Shown here piece by piece: positions 1-12,657 of a stretch of 64,000 nucleotides of DNA. Every line of letters starts with the position of its first letter. Within the stretch, counting starts at the first letter, position 1. The notes below the pieces were generated by a model. It saw only the letters and a program-made list of their open reading frames with translations. It was not told the origin of the DNA and ran no database searches. Both the position numbers and the translations under genes were made by a program. The DNA comes from Gymnogyps californianus (lineage: Eukaryota > Chordata > Aves > Accipitriformes > Cathartidae): NCBI RefSeq assembly GCF_018139145.2, contig NC_059471.1, forward strand, positions 84,466,520-84,530,519, given 5' to 3'.

Positions 1-639
1 ACAAAGGCTTGGGAAAGGGGAAAAGCTGCTGACTACAAATTAGCTGTTTAAGAGGTCATCAACAGGTCCTTTCTGAAAAGTTCTGTATTATGCAGCCCTT
101 TACTATATGTAGGAGAAAGGGCAGTGATGGGGATGGAGAAATTCTCATCTGTGCTATGGAGCTAGTGGAGCAAACAAAAGATATGATGTGAAAACACAAC
201 TGATTTTGCAACACTTGTTTGAAAATACTATGAGAAGGCATGACTTAGAGACTTCTCATTCTGTGACATTACAGGTGGATAGTATAGGATGAAAATGAAA
301 AATATGTCTCTGGATCCGATGATGAGAAGTCTAAGTACAATATGGCATGAAGGACCAGTAGCGCCCATTGAGTGATAAACAAGATCTTGCCCTGATACAG
401 AGCAGAGCAGATCATTATGCAAAAGAAGCACCAATGCAATAGTCAAAGAAGTAAAAGGCAGAATCTTTAGAAACATTCAGTGATATCCTCTGTAGATATT
501 CTTCTGTCTGAGTCCCCAGAGAACCACTAAAAGCCAAAAAAAAATCACTGGGAAAGGCAGAAAGACCATCTACTGCTCACCTATTAAGAAATTTCTTTTT
601 TCTCATTGCGTGTCCTTAAATCATTAAGTTAACAGACAG
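1..639. other. Unannotated AT-leaning DNA
   Basis: I see no gene, RNA or recognisable repeat here. The reading frames that stay open are short (under about 85 codons) and show no domain, motif or plausible splice structure. The right edge runs into an old CR1 relic whose 5' limit is unclear, so the last few tens of bases may belong to that element. Confidence 0.5.
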
Positions 640-1410
640 CCTTTGTGTTTTGTAGCTCTTTGAAAGGATCCATGCTGGAACTCATATTATCCCACATGTT
701 CATAAGTCATCTGGAAAAATGAGGTAATGAAATTTGCTGATGATACTCTATTATTTAAGGCAATAAAATGGAATTCAACTGTGAAGAGTTGCAGATGGCT
801 CACAATACTGAGTGACTGGGCAAAAACATGGCAGATGAGATGCTGATAAAGACAAAGTATTGCACATGGGTAAAACCATTCTTAACCATGCATAACAGTG
901 ATGGGCTCTAAATTAGCTATCAGCACGCAGGAAAAAAAGATCTTTGAGTTACTGTTGACAATTCTATTAAAATCTCAATGCCATGTTCAGGATCCATCAG
1001 AAAAGTAAATAAAACATTAGGCATTCTTAAGAAAGGAAGAGAGAACAAACAGAATAATAATCCTTTGCCACTGTATGCATGTAAAGCATGCTCATATTGT
1101 GAATGTTAGGTGCTGTTCTGATTCTTTCTTCCTCCAAGAGGACAGAAGTAGAAAATACAGAGAGAAAGGCAAGAGCAGTAAAAGGTATGGAATAACTTTT
1201 GTAAGAGGAAAGGTTAAAGAGCTCAAAATGTTCTCATCTTTGAAAGCAAAATCTCAGAGAGGAGCCTGTGTACATTCATGTGTACACAGTCATGCATGGC
1301 ATGTAAGAGTGAATAGGAACTCACATTCACTATTTCTCACAAAAAAATATGTAAGGATCAACTAATTAAATTCTCAGGTAGCATGTTTAAAACTTTAAAA
1401 GAGATGGTGG
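640..1410 (+). mobile_element. Ancient CR1-type LINE relic (sense +)
   Basis: This is a decayed fragment of the 3' half of a CR1 LINE. Near 728-747 the DNA reads as a degraded form of the reverse-transcriptase active-site coding stretch (aaatttgctgatgatact, equivalent to K-F-A-D-D-T). It is followed by the usual downstream sequence in order: the 'ctgagtgactgggcaa' block (about 808-824), a 'gcacatgggtaaaa' block (about 861-875), the 'aaaagatcttgagt' region (about 936-951) and, near the end, 'ttaaattctcaggtagcatgtttaaaac' in decayed form. This order matches the old amniote CR1 consensus as I know it. No frame is open over the element. Boundaries are by eye and may be off by 50 bases or more. 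Confidence 0.72.
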
Positions 1411-1919
1411 GGGGGTTGTAAAGTGAATAATTAAACCACGGATTAATCATCACGTGATCTTGTGTCTGCCTGAAGTTCAGATTGATTCAGAAACTGATCA
1501 GCTGAGTTAGTGGGGAGAAAGCCCATCTCTGGCTTCATACATGCACTATTTTTATTCCATTTCCCTAAACCTCTTTCACCATTCCCAGTCAGGGACAGGA
1601 CACAGGATTAGCTGGGACTTTCTTAGAGTGAATGTGGCTGCATGATGTTCATTTTTAAAAAGCATATTTTTGAAAAATGGAGCAGACAGAGCTCCCTTCT
1701 TTTGCTGAAGACACTGTGGTCAAACCCTCCCAGCATGTCCTTTCTACAAGTTCTTGGACTCTCACTGGGGACCAGGCTGACTGAATCCGGGCTCTGTGAT
1801 GTGGATCATCTTTGAAGTGAGACTTTCTCTGTTATCTTATTGGTCACCCTTTGGACTCACTTTTGGGGTCGGTTTGGTTTGTCCTCCCCACTCTGGGATG
1901 CTTTGGCTGCTTCTGAAAT
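1411..1919. other. Unannotated DNA
   Basis: No gene or clear repeat is visible. A short G run lies near 1405-1416 at the edge of the CR1 relic. The part from about 1730 rises in GC and could be the outer part of the LTR-like segment that follows, but nothing in it fixes that. Confidence 0.4.
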
Positions 1920-2410
1920 CTAATTCACTTGACACAGATATTGTACATCTATATAAGTAATCTGTCATAAGTATATCTGCTGTTACATTGTTGATAAGCT
2001 TACTTCACTAATGATAAGTTTGTAGTAACCTGTAATAGTATATACACCTACTTGGTTGTTGCTGTTACTGGTTGTTGGTTATTGGTTGCTATAATATTGA
2101 TTGTTGCTATACAGTTGATTGTTCCTATACTATTGGTTGATACTATATTATTGATTGCTGACAGTAATTTGTAATAGCTTGATATATATATATTCACTCT
2201 ATTAATACTACGTATACTTGCTAGTGGTGATTTTGTGTGGCATTTGTGGTAATCTATAATAAAGTAGAGAAATTTAGAGGATAAAGCCTCTGTGTCCTTG
2301 TGTATTAAAGAATCCTGCAAACCCACAGTCACGATCTCTATATACCCGCAGGCTGGGTGACCCTTTAGATCATGACAACCAGTCCCTGGCCCAGTTCGGC
2401 CCGGGCCAGC
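1920..2410 (+). mobile_element. Possible LTR-like remnant with internal 18-bp repeats
   Basis: The layout resembles a retroviral LTR read on the plus strand. An AT-rich, tandemly repeated upstream part is followed by a TATA-like run (2181-2194) and an AATAAA polyadenylation signal (2258-2263). A more GC-rich tail then ends in a 7-bp inverted repeat (ctggccc at 2386-2392, gggccag at 2403-2409). I cannot match it with certainty to a named family, and I found neither TG...CA termini nor a target-site duplication. It could instead be an unrelated AT-rich minisatellite next to GC-richer DNA. The limits given are only the region in which these signals lie. Confidence 0.3.
2082..2164. repeat. Imperfect 18-19-bp tandem repeat
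   Basis: Four and a half diverged copies stand in a row at 2082-2100, 2101-2118, 2119-2136, 2137-2154 and a partial one at 2155-2164. Each begins TTG and carries a central CTATA core (CTATAATATTGA, CTATACAGTTGA, CTATACTATTGG, CTATATTATTGA). Looser relatives run back to about 2052. The period is stable while the copies differ at several places, so the array is old or evolved as a promoter-type repeat. Confidence 0.7.
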
Positions 2411-2539
2411 TAGCACTCTCCTGGAGAGCTGCAGAGCATACCTGATGAGTTAGCACAGGCCAAGAAGCTGTCTGCCTACAGCCAGTTTTAGAGGGTAAAA
2501 GAGTTAACGGTATGGATGCACTCACGTTGCTCTTCTTTT

Positions 2540-3310
2540 GACGCTCCCCAATTGGCCTCCATCTTCACTGAACCACAGTGCCCAAAACTGGACAAGGTAT
2601 TCCTGCTCAGGCCTTACGACTACATTAGGTGTTTTGCCAACTCCACGTGTCTTTACATATCATGGTGTGATGTTTGCCTTTTTTGTAACAGTACAACATT
2701 GTTGTGTTCTGCTCATGATCCATTACAATCCTGCAGATCCTTCTCTGAAAACAGCAACCTGACTACTTGTTAAATATACTGTGCCCATACAGTTGGGCGC
2801 TCATCTCTTAGAGCATTCCCTTGCAGTTGTCCTTGTTTTTCTTGCCCTTTCTCTACTTTATTAAGATAACTTTGAACCCTAAATCTGTTTTCCAACCCAG
2901 CTTTGTGTCCTCTGTAAGTGTATGAGCGGGATCACTGATGCAATCACTGAGCAGAACCAGAGCAGAAAAGCCTCTGGAAGAGCCCTTGCTGCCTCTTTGC
3001 ATTTTGCCATTGAACTAATTCTGAGTATAGATACAGAACATGTTTTGTATACACAATCTAGTGATTTAATCCAGACTGTATTTCTTTTGCTGGTTTATAA
3101 GAATGTCATGTAAGATCAAATCAAAAGAGTTCCCAAAGTGAAGTTCTATAGATTAGTTCCACATCTGCTTTTCTGCTGCAGAGGAAAATTAGATTATTTT
3201 TATACAATTTGTTCCTTACAAATCCTCATTGCCTCCTTAACTCTTTCTTTATCTTTCAGGTACTTTCTAAATACTTCATCATTTGATTCAAATAATTTCT
3301 TAAGCTCATT
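2540..3310 (-). mobile_element. Ancient CR1-type LINE relic (antisense)
   Basis: The plus strand reads as the reverse complement of an old amniote CR1 reverse-transcriptase region. Recognisable stretches appear in the expected order: 'gcccaaaactggacaaggtattc' in decayed form near 2579-2602, 'atgtttgcctttttt' near 2669-2683, 'catgatccattacaatcctgcagatcc' near 2713-2740, 'cccagctttgtgtcctctg' near 2897-2915, 'tttataagaatgtcatg' near 3095-3111, and 'acaatttgttccttacaaatcc' near 3204-3226. The spacing is close to that of the parental element, so there has been little internal rearrangement. No frame is intact; the short open frames in this interval are chance. Confidence 0.8.
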
Positions 3311-5284
3311 GGTGTGTAATTCTCCACATCCTCTTTTTTTCATGTTTATTGGAAGAGTCACTACCATTGACCTGAAGAAATGAGATGGCTCCTTCTAAGA
3401 AGAGGAGGGAAGCAAAATGATTGTTATGGAAATCATATACTAGATCAGCTGATGGAGTCTAGTATAAATGATGAGAATGCTCACCATTCATGGTGGCCTC
3501 TTTCTCCAGTCTCCAGATCTATAACCTGACATAGCAATTCTGAAACACATGCTCAGAAAAGGCGTTGAGTAGCAATGCCTTTTTTCCACTCTGCATTTTA
3601 GTCAAGCTCCTGTCAAGTCTGATCTGCTGTGGGAGGTGGAGTTAGCATGGCACTAGTGGAAGTCAGCGGTGTGGATAGGATAGGCATGCTGAGACAGATC
3701 ATCACAGAGGGCAGAAGTTGGGTAAGGGGGACAAAGGGGGAAGAAGGGAAAGCAGAAGGGTGCAGAAGAGCAACTGTGCAAAGGATGACACGAGTGGTTC
3801 CCATCTATCCTGCTGAAATGTGCCCATGGTCTTGGCTAGGCAGGGCCAGGCTGAGATGAGACACAACTCTGTTGCGCGCAGTCAGCTTGCTTTTCTGCTA
3901 CTTTCACAAATCACTGGCTGTGGGAGGAGAGAAAGCATTGAGTTAGGAGGGAACAAGGTGGGCAGTGACCTGGGCACATCAATATCTCAGCAGCAAAGTA
4001 CTACATACTGAATAAAACACATTCCTGTTCCTGTACCACATACTTGCATGCCTGTGCCTCCAGCCCATACACAGGGTTGTCACCCACCATGGTGGCCTGT
4101 TGACTCCCACTAGTTGGGAGGAAATGGAGAAAAATTAGCTGTGGCACAGACTGAAATGTCAGACTCTGACTTTCTGACAGCCCTTCTCAGCTTTTAAGAT
4201 TAGTATTGGCTAGGCAAAGAGGGACCACCTGCCAGCCACCAGGTTCATCATGTCTCTGGTAAAAACCAGGGCCCTAGGAGAGATATGACGGTGCAGGAAC
4301 CACACTGCCCTATCTATCTGAGTATGTCTGTGCCTGCAACTGTGGGGCTAAGGCCACCTCTGACCGTGGTCACAGCTGTCATGTTGTCCAACTCCAGCAA
4401 AAATGCCACGTGGGCTTCCTCCATATGGTCACATCACCTCAGGTGCTCATCCAGTTCTCCAAGGCTGGCCCAGGGGCCCTGCTCTCCAGTGCTCTCCTGC
4501 ACCAACTGATATTCTAGCAAGGTCACTCATTCAGGCTCTGCAAGATGTCTGAGACCCAGTCCATGCAGATCCTCAGGGAACTGAGCCTCAAAGGGAAGGC
4601 CCTAATAGGACATGTACCATTACTGACCAGGGATCTTCAAGTGGATTTGGGTGGGAATAAAGTCATATTTCCCAAAAGGACACCTAAATAAAATTTAATA
4701 GAATGTTAAAACTCTTGGCTTAGCAAAGGAAAATTTTACTTAAAAGTGGGAACAGCCAAGAGGTCCAGGAATGCCCAGAGCTCTTGCTTTGAAAAAAAGC
4801 AGATAAGCAGAGTTATTGAAAGGGTCTGAGCTCTGCAAAATAAATATTTGAGTGAAAGCAGGGTGTCTTCCCAGAAACTGTTCTGTAATAATACATCTAA
4901 ATAAACAAATAGAAATAAATACTATTCATTAATAATTTAATTACGGGATTTTCTTGGCAACTTTCAAATAGAATGTATCCAAAATTTTATCGGTTCAATG
5001 ATCTGTACTTCATCTTAAGAAAGGAGAAAAAGCTATTCTTCCATCTATCTTTGCCTACTTTGGGTAAAGCATTTTTTATATTATTACTAAGCTATTTTTC
5101 CAAAATGTCTCAGTTCTTATAAACGGATTGTGACCACCTTGGGCAGCACTGTGCAGAAAAAAGTGCCTAATGAGGGATGGGAGAGCATAACCTCCTATTT
5201 TCTCCATCCGTGGAGCATTTTTTTCATAGCCCACCCTGACATAAATTGCAGTTAAAATACCAGAAAAGCTAATGTAAAGATTTG
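3311..5284. other. Unannotated DNA
   Basis: No gene or repeat could be recognised. Small open frames near 3613-3859 overlap on both strands and come from a locally GC-richer patch with few stop codons. There is no domain, start context or splice signal to support a gene. The stretch 4680-5284 is AT-rich with A runs but has no family signature that I can name. Confidence 0.45.
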
Positions 5285-5885
5285 ATTAAAAAAGAATTAA
5301 ATTATAGAAATACAGTTAGTGTTGCTCAGCACAATTTTCTGGATAACAAAAATCTTGTCAAATAAATATGATTTCATTCTTCAATAAGATGACAGATTTA
5401 ATGATTAAAGATTACTGCATTGATATAATAGACTTACACTGTGTAAAGGCATTTGATTTAGTAACTCACAATATTCTGATTAAAAATGTAGAATTATAGA
5501 AGAGAAAAAAGCACAGGCTGGAGACAAAAATAATTAGCTCTTACAGACTTCAAGATTCTGTCAGCAGGGAGGTCACTGATTGGGGATATATATCTTCCTC
5601 ATGGATCTGCCCCAGGTACTCAGCATCCTCATCAGTGATCTGCAAGCAGATATAGTCACTTCTGGTAAATCACAGGCATGACAGAGGTTAGCAGGGAGGT
5701 CAACAAATACTAAGGACTGGGGAAATGGAGCATGTTGGTCATTCAGTAAATTCCCACATTAAGGAAAGTGCATTTGGGTGTAGCTAAATGCAAGTTATAC
5801 GTCAAGGCAGGAGGAAAGACAGGCATTCCTGTCGAAGAGGGGCCTGTGCCTGGAAAACCAGGGTGTCTGAAAGGTGTATTGGTCT
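5285..5885 (+). mobile_element. Ancient CR1-type LINE relic (sense +)
   Basis: This is a decayed reverse-transcriptase fragment on the plus strand. Near 5441-5462 the sequence 'gtgtaaaggcatttgattta' stands where CR1 encodes the motif-A region (F-S-K-A-F-D). The 'aggtcactgattgggg' block near 5570-5585 corresponds to the stretch just before the conserved P-Q-G motif. 'ctcatcagtgatct' near 5628-5641 corresponds to the usual 'ttaatgacct' region, and 'ggtgtattggtctttcag' closes the match near 5872-5889. Many stops interrupt all frames. The 3' limit is uncertain. Confidence 0.6.
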
Positions 5886-8800
5886 TTCAGAGGAGAAGCA
5901 ATCGCTACGGAAAACACTTTGGCAAAAAGAGTGAACAAAAACCGTCATTCTGAAGAATGGACTGGGAGAGATCAACACCCAGTGGTTCCTTAGTACCACA
6001 GCTCCAGGGAGCAAAGTCTAACAAGAGCCAGTAGCTGGAGGAAAGGGAGCTGGACCCAGACCTTCCAACTGGGAAATCAAAGAAGATGGACACCACTGGT
6101 AAGTGACTATTGAAGTACCTGGAAAAGCATGTCTTGGCTTCAGGGCGACACCAGCACTAGAAGACTGTACTTGGGCTCCTTCTGAGGCTGAGTTGTGCAG
6201 GTACCCGAGTACCAAACCACCTGTACAGTCTGTAAACCAGTTAAAGAGAACTCATGCTGAGACCTTCTCTTACACTGGGACTTTATATTATTTATGCGTG
6301 CTCCAGATGTAATGGGTTCATGCTATATGGAGGGAAAGCAAGGCCCTAAATAGGAGCAGTAGCCATTTATGCAATTGCCAGAAAAGTGTAACACAGATTT
6401 ATTATTTTATCGTTGAAAATGATACTGTGCTTTTTAAACATGTGTCTGATTACTAATTCATTCAATGTGCTCATCTTCTTAACAGTTATCATGAACAATT
6501 TGTGAAGGTAGATGACAGAGGAAGTGCTGTAGGCAATGGCAAAGGTGTTTGGAAGCCAGGTGGCATTAACTGCCTGACTCTGCAAGCAGTGAGCAGTTGC
6601 AGTGCTTACTGACCTCAACGTATGTCTTGGGCTTTCCGAAATTCAGGCCATAAGTTACTGTGCAATGAACTGAACCTGCCAAGACAAACAATTACGTGCA
6701 TGTGTCTGAATTAATCACAGGGGCACAGGGTATTGTTAGCTGTGATTGATACAAGCTGAAATTGATTGGAAATAAAGCTTTAACTTTCTTTGTTAGTGGG
6801 AAATGTGGACACACAGTGCAGAAAGAAACAGACACAGCATTACCTCTTTCATCTAGGCGGCCAGACCGCCAGGCAGAGCAGCCTGCGTAGTTTCTTTGAA
6901 GTTAATGGCATTAATTATGCTGATTGAAGATGCGCCACTACAGAGGCGTGTTCTGAACACATGGGTGCTGTGGTCCTAATCACCACCCCATCCACCTGCG
7001 AACTCACGTGAGGGTGGGATGTGTCTCTGAGCTGCACCCTCTGAGAGTGGTCATCCTCCAGCTCCCAGGTGTGAATGCCTTCCCCCAAGGTTGTTCCCAC
7101 AACCCCATCATGAACAACATCTCTCACTAGAGAGCCAAACACAGAATGGCTGCATTAACAAGTGACAGCATGTCCAAAGTGACTGTGTTTACAGGGACAT
7201 ACAGAAGCCCACATGAGGACACGACAGCGAGGTTGGATAGGAGAGAGCAGGCAAGTGAAATAATTCACTGAAGGATATATGAAGTTGTGTTTCATATGAA
7301 AAGCTCTGCTATATGCTTTGTTCCTTTTCCTTCTGCCGCTCTTTTACCCGCAAATCACAACTACTCCATGTCACAAATAATACATGCCATGGATTTTCTT
7401 ATTCTGGCCTAAGCAGTACTTTTCATTTCACTAAGGAGTCTGTTCTTTTTGGTAAGTAACAAACACAATGGACACAGAAATATTTCCCTTTCATCTTTTA
7501 AATTCTGGGGTGGTTTTTTTTCATGCCTTGCTTTGGTGTGGGTTCCTGCTTCTTGTTGTAAGTTCTATACCAGGCAACATCATAAAGTCGCAGATACTAA
7601 ACTCCACAGTGCAATCTCATGCATCATTTCCTGGGAGTGGGGAGGAAGGATTTGGGGAGTTAACACATTTGAATTAACTGGCCCAGCAGAAGCGAGATGT
7701 GGGCTGGCTTCTTGGTTGGTATCAGGTGTCCAGTTTGTATTTGCTGATTGCATAAGAAATCAGCACTGGCCTCTAGTTAGGCAGAGCTAGCTTTCTTTGT
7801 GTAAAAAGTTATAAACAGAAGCTGAAAGAGGCATTCTGATTTCTGCTGTTCATGAACACTAACAAAAATGTGGAAATAGAGGTGCCTTGGTTTGTTTTCT
7901 TTTCTTCTGATGATTCTACAGTAAAATACAGAAAAAAGGAGTTTTATTGCATGCGGGAATTTCAGCACAGAGATTACAAGAGCCTAAGAAGATGTTTTGG
8001 AGGAGTTCTGAAGCTTCAGTGTTCACTAGTCTTTTGAATGATATCTGCTATGGCTCTTCTTTTTATATTTTTTTTTCTTAAGAAATGACCAACTGAAGTG
8101 TTTGTTAGAGACTTAGAAAAGCAAATCTCTCTACTAGAAGTTATACAACATCCTATTTTGTCTTCTTTTTTTAATGCCTTCCCAAAATTAAGCTTTTGAA
8201 TGCAGGTTTAGCTACATCTAACTGGGACAAAAGTTATAAATACTTACTCTTCAGTGCCTTATTGTTTCTAGAAGCCTCATTTTAGACTATCCATGTTTCT
8301 AAAAAATGTTACTTTGAGTAATACGATCATTTATGCTGCCTTTAGATCGGTCCAAATTGAGTAATTTTTACTGTCCATTTCTAGTATTTCTTTGCTGCAG
8401 CATGCTTAGTCTTTGTGTGTAAGATACCTTCAGGAAGAGCAAGTCTCTTTGCATGTAAATATAGTTTGAGAGGAGAGATGGATGGTAAAGAGCTTGTTCT
8501 TTAGCATACCTGACAGGCAAAAGTCTAAGAAGCTAGCATGTCCATTAATTTTCCTGAAAAGCATCAATAAATGAACTTTTCTAAATAGCCACTTCTGAAA
8601 AATTGGGTGTATTTTTTACGGTATTTGGATAGCAAAAGATTTCTGACCACATGAATACACCTGCAAATCTGATCTGTGAGAGTGATCTCATTCCTGATTA
8701 GACAAGTTTGCTTCTTCCTTTGCTGGCTGTTAGAAGTAAAGGCATCCCTTATTACAAAAGCATGAATGCAGATTAACCTTCTAAAATTAAAGAACATTGT

Positions 8801-11800
8801 CAGAATATTGTATGCACATAAAAAATTGTGCGCTTGTTTGACTATATCTCAATGTAAATAACACAGATGTCTTAATTTCCTGTGCAAAATAATTTGAAGA
8901 AAGTGATGACAACTATGGGGTCTGGGAGAACTCATTCCAAAGTTACGGTGAAAATGGCAGACAGGTGCCATAAATGATGTGCAGGACAAAGAAAATTCTG
9001 TTGACAGAAGAAAAGCAATTCGTCCACTAGTTCTTTAGAGGTGCATTAGAAGTCAGGCTGGGTTTCAGCATTATCCCTGGCAGTCTTTAACAAATCAGAA
9101 AAAAAATGAAAAAGAAAGGAAAAGAGCACAAAAGGGCATATATACAGCACCTGAGACTGCCTGAGAAACATTGACAGAGATAATATATCTATGGCATGAG
9201 CTTCCCTCAGGTTTGCATCCTGTATCCAGCAGAAATGCAGCTTTGAATTCAAATGCACTGAGTCCCGAAGAACAGCTAGTCCTCCACTTTTAGGTACACT
9301 GTATCCTAGAAATGCAAGAGCAGACCATTAAGAATAATAATGATACAGGCAGGCAGAGGGTGAGACTATTATTCCTCTCCACTGGCCCTGCAAATTTGTT
9401 CTGTGTATTTTTTGTTGAATCGATTCCCTCAAAATCCCACTGGAGCCCTCACAACAACAGAACAGTAATCCATTTTTTTCCCTGGTGTCATCCTCATACA
9501 GTCATTTAACTACTTCGAGAGGAAAAAGGAGCTTGAAAATATCAGTAAGATTTTGGCAGTGGTTAGAGTACGCTGTACAAAATTTCACAACAACTTATCA
9601 GACTTTCAATTGAAAATGTTTACCTTTCCCTTCCTTTCCCAGGACAGTAAAAGCAAATGAGTGGGTTAGAGTCCTGAAGAAAACTGTGTTCAGCTGGATT
9701 CACTACAACAGTCCAAGCTTCCTCCAGGGGTCGTTAAATGGGCCAAACTGGAAAGTAACTTTTATATTTGTTATTCATTGATTTACTTCAAATCTTACTG
9801 CCCACTATTATGGTATAAAGCATATTGCAACTAGAGTTCCCTGAGTGATAGATGCTCGACAAATATTTCTCAGGCTTCAGCCCAAGATTGGAGTCTTCCA
9901 AGAATACAGCTCTGAGCACAGAACCACTGAAACAGAGTTCAGCCTCTCCACGATAAATCCTGATCTAACAAAATGCTCTGGTTAATAAGATATACTGGCA
10001 AGATTTAATCAATTTCTGTACATGCCTCTGTTCTCCCTTTTGAAAGCATGTGTTAACAGTCTAAATGAGCTTCTATCTTTCAATCTTCCCCAAAAGATGC
10101 ATGGAAAACAAGGCTGACATGCCATAGAACTGTCAAAATTGTACCCCTTCTTCTCTGAACACCTGCAGGACGCTGAGTGCTCATCTGTTCCCAGGGCTTA
10201 TGCACCCTCTAAGCTACCCCATACCCCAATCTGGAAAGTATCAAGCCTTATCAAAGTCTTGAATCTTGGGTGGTTTCACTTATCATGGTGTCTGTTGGTC
10301 TTCAGCTGTTTTTAGTAAACATAATCTCTCCAGATTTCCAGGGAAAGGCCACCCCTTTTCTGTGGTCAAGATCTGTCAGAAACCCTAGCCAGTTCTTGCC
10401 CCTTGGCTAGCCATGTGAGATTACTGTACGTCTTCGACTTTGAGACAGTGAGACAACACAAAATGCCATAGACGCTGCATGGTATTTGTGACCTATTAAA
10501 CAAATCTGGTATGCCCTCCCTACAACCTGTTTGTGGACTTCGTCATGCTGGGAAGTACAAACATCCAGTGGGCTGCAGCGGGTGCTCTGTGTCAGGGGTC
10601 CCTTGGAAAGACTGAGTTACTGAACAGTAGATTTCTTCTGCTGAAAGAGTCACCACCACATTCATGTTAACCGGCACATGGTATTTAATTGGCTGGTTCA
10701 GAGGGATGGTGGTAGCCCAGAAGTGATGCTTTCAAGGCCACCACAGGAGGATCATATTGCAGTGCTCTCCAAATATTATCCAAGAAATCAGTGTTAATGA
10801 AGCTCTTTCATTGCTCATAAGCTGTGACAGTAAAATGGAAAATGAGCAAAGATGGTTTGAAGTCTAATAAAGTTAGGCAGACACAGCTTCATTCTGCTGT
10901 CTGAAATACAGTCCAGTTGGGAACAAAGAAGGGAGCAATAATACACGGTAGAGCATGAGCTGCATTTTAGTGTACCACCAGTGCAAACAAAGCCTGAGGT
11001 CTTCAGCTCTGTCTTCCAGAAAGGGCCAGTAGCTACAGAATAAGAAACTTTGGTGAATCCAGCATCCAGGACAGGAATACAGCAAGGCACAGACAATCCA
11101 GCAATTTCTCAATGTTGGCAATAGCTTTTAACAACCTTTGGGTACCTCTGGGTACAGAAAGCTGAGAAAGCAACTGAAAAGGAGACGCTGCAAGAACCAT
11201 AAACATTAGAAAGGAATTGGAATCAGAACGGGGAGGCGAAGTGCAACTAAGGGGAAAGTGACCATGAGAAGACAGAATCCACATTCCTTAAGAAAGGAAG
11301 AAAGAAAAAAGCAAATCAAAATCAGCTGGCTTCAGAAAGTCAGCCTTCCGGAAAATCACCTGAGATCTGAATCTGGAAGAGAAAAGGGAGTTAAAGGGAG
11401 CTAGAGTGTCCTCAAAGAAACAGATCACATGTATGCGTTTTGTGGTGCAGCTGGCTAGCCAGACACTGGGCAGAGTGAATGAGGATCTAAGCAAAGATAA
11501 TTTCTTCTTCTTGGGGAGGACAGCAGCAGGTTTACCAGATCTTTCTGATTAGTGAGGAGTTGAATCCATAAATTAAGTGTTTAGATAGCCATTTCAAGAG
11601 CCATTTACACAGTAGCTGTGTAGTCCAACATGCCGCTGGACACTTCCCAAGAAGCCAGGTGTCTGCGGATATCTCCCTGTCCGAATTGGAGGCTGAAGTC
11701 AGAGGGGGTTCAGATGCTGTAGTGTGGCAGGAACTAAGGACCTGCCCTCATACAGAGGTTATCATGAGGGAGGTTTTGCTTAAGTGCTGACTTCTAGGGA

Positions 11801-12587
11801 TGTTCAGTGTGAATATCCTGTAAGCTGGCATCTATCCAATTGTCACCTCAGAACAAAGTGCATATCAAGATAAGCAAAAAAAAAAAGAAAAATCTCTGGA
11901 AGCATCTTACAGGTACTGTCCCACCTCAGCCTCCATGCTACTCTCTTCCCTTTGTCATGCATTTCTTCCCAGCACAGTCCTTCCCTCCTCTTTCATCTCC
12001 TACCACCTTTTCAGGTTCTCTGTGACCAATCTTCAGTCTTCCATATCTTTCATTGTCCTCCCCTTTCTGGCAAATGTCTGACATGGCCAGATGTGTTAGC
12101 TTTTTATTCGGGAGTCATGATTTAGCAGCTCTCCCTTAAACTGCAGATCTAAAAAAGCCGGCTTGTTCATTCTAATCCATTAAATAAGGAATAGATAAAA
12201 ATAATTACAGCAGTTTCTTCTGGCCATTGCAATGCCTCTTCCTTAACAATTTTTTTTTTTAATTGAAAACTTGCTTTAAAGATTAGAAAGGGTAAAGACT
12301 ACCATGACCTACAGGTGGCAAACAGTGGGTGCAATGCTACCTATTGGGTAGTCACTGGGAGTTTTGTTATTGTCTTGGCAATGTCTTTAGGGTTTTAAAG
12401 TATTCCACACATTACAGTGGATATTAACATGTACACGAGATTGATTTATTCTGCATTTCTTGTAAAATTTCTTTTTTTCCATTGTGATCATGGGATAGAA
12501 TTGAACTTCTTGGTCACTTACACAGATAGGAAATTTTGGCTGCTATTTCTGGATTCTGGTGAAAAATTATTTAATGTATATACATAT
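5886..12587. other. Long unannotated stretch
   Basis: No gene, RNA or repeat that I can name lies in these 6.7 kb. Open frames are short and unsupported. Local features: a small GC-rich stem (ggcgg-5-ccgcc) near 6857-6871 next to several TAATTA/TTAAT homeobox-like motifs (6900-6925), a moderately GC-rich patch at 6940-7140 that is open in one minus frame, an A run near 11876-11886 and a T run near 12250-12260. Any of the AT-rich blocks could hide very old repeats or conserved non-coding elements that only alignment would show. Confidence 0.5.
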
Positions 12588-12657
12588 TAGAAGTTAAATC
12601 AGCATAACTAGAAAGGAACACCTAGAAGTTAAATCAGCATAACTAGAAGGGAACACC
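12588..12657. repeat. 35-bp tandem duplication
   Basis: Two adjacent 35-bp copies (12588-12622 and 12623-12657) begin tagaagttaaatcagcataa and differ at a single base (gaaagg versus gaaggg). The near-identity means the duplication is recent relative to the old repeats around it. It has no coding meaning that I can see. Confidence 0.9.
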
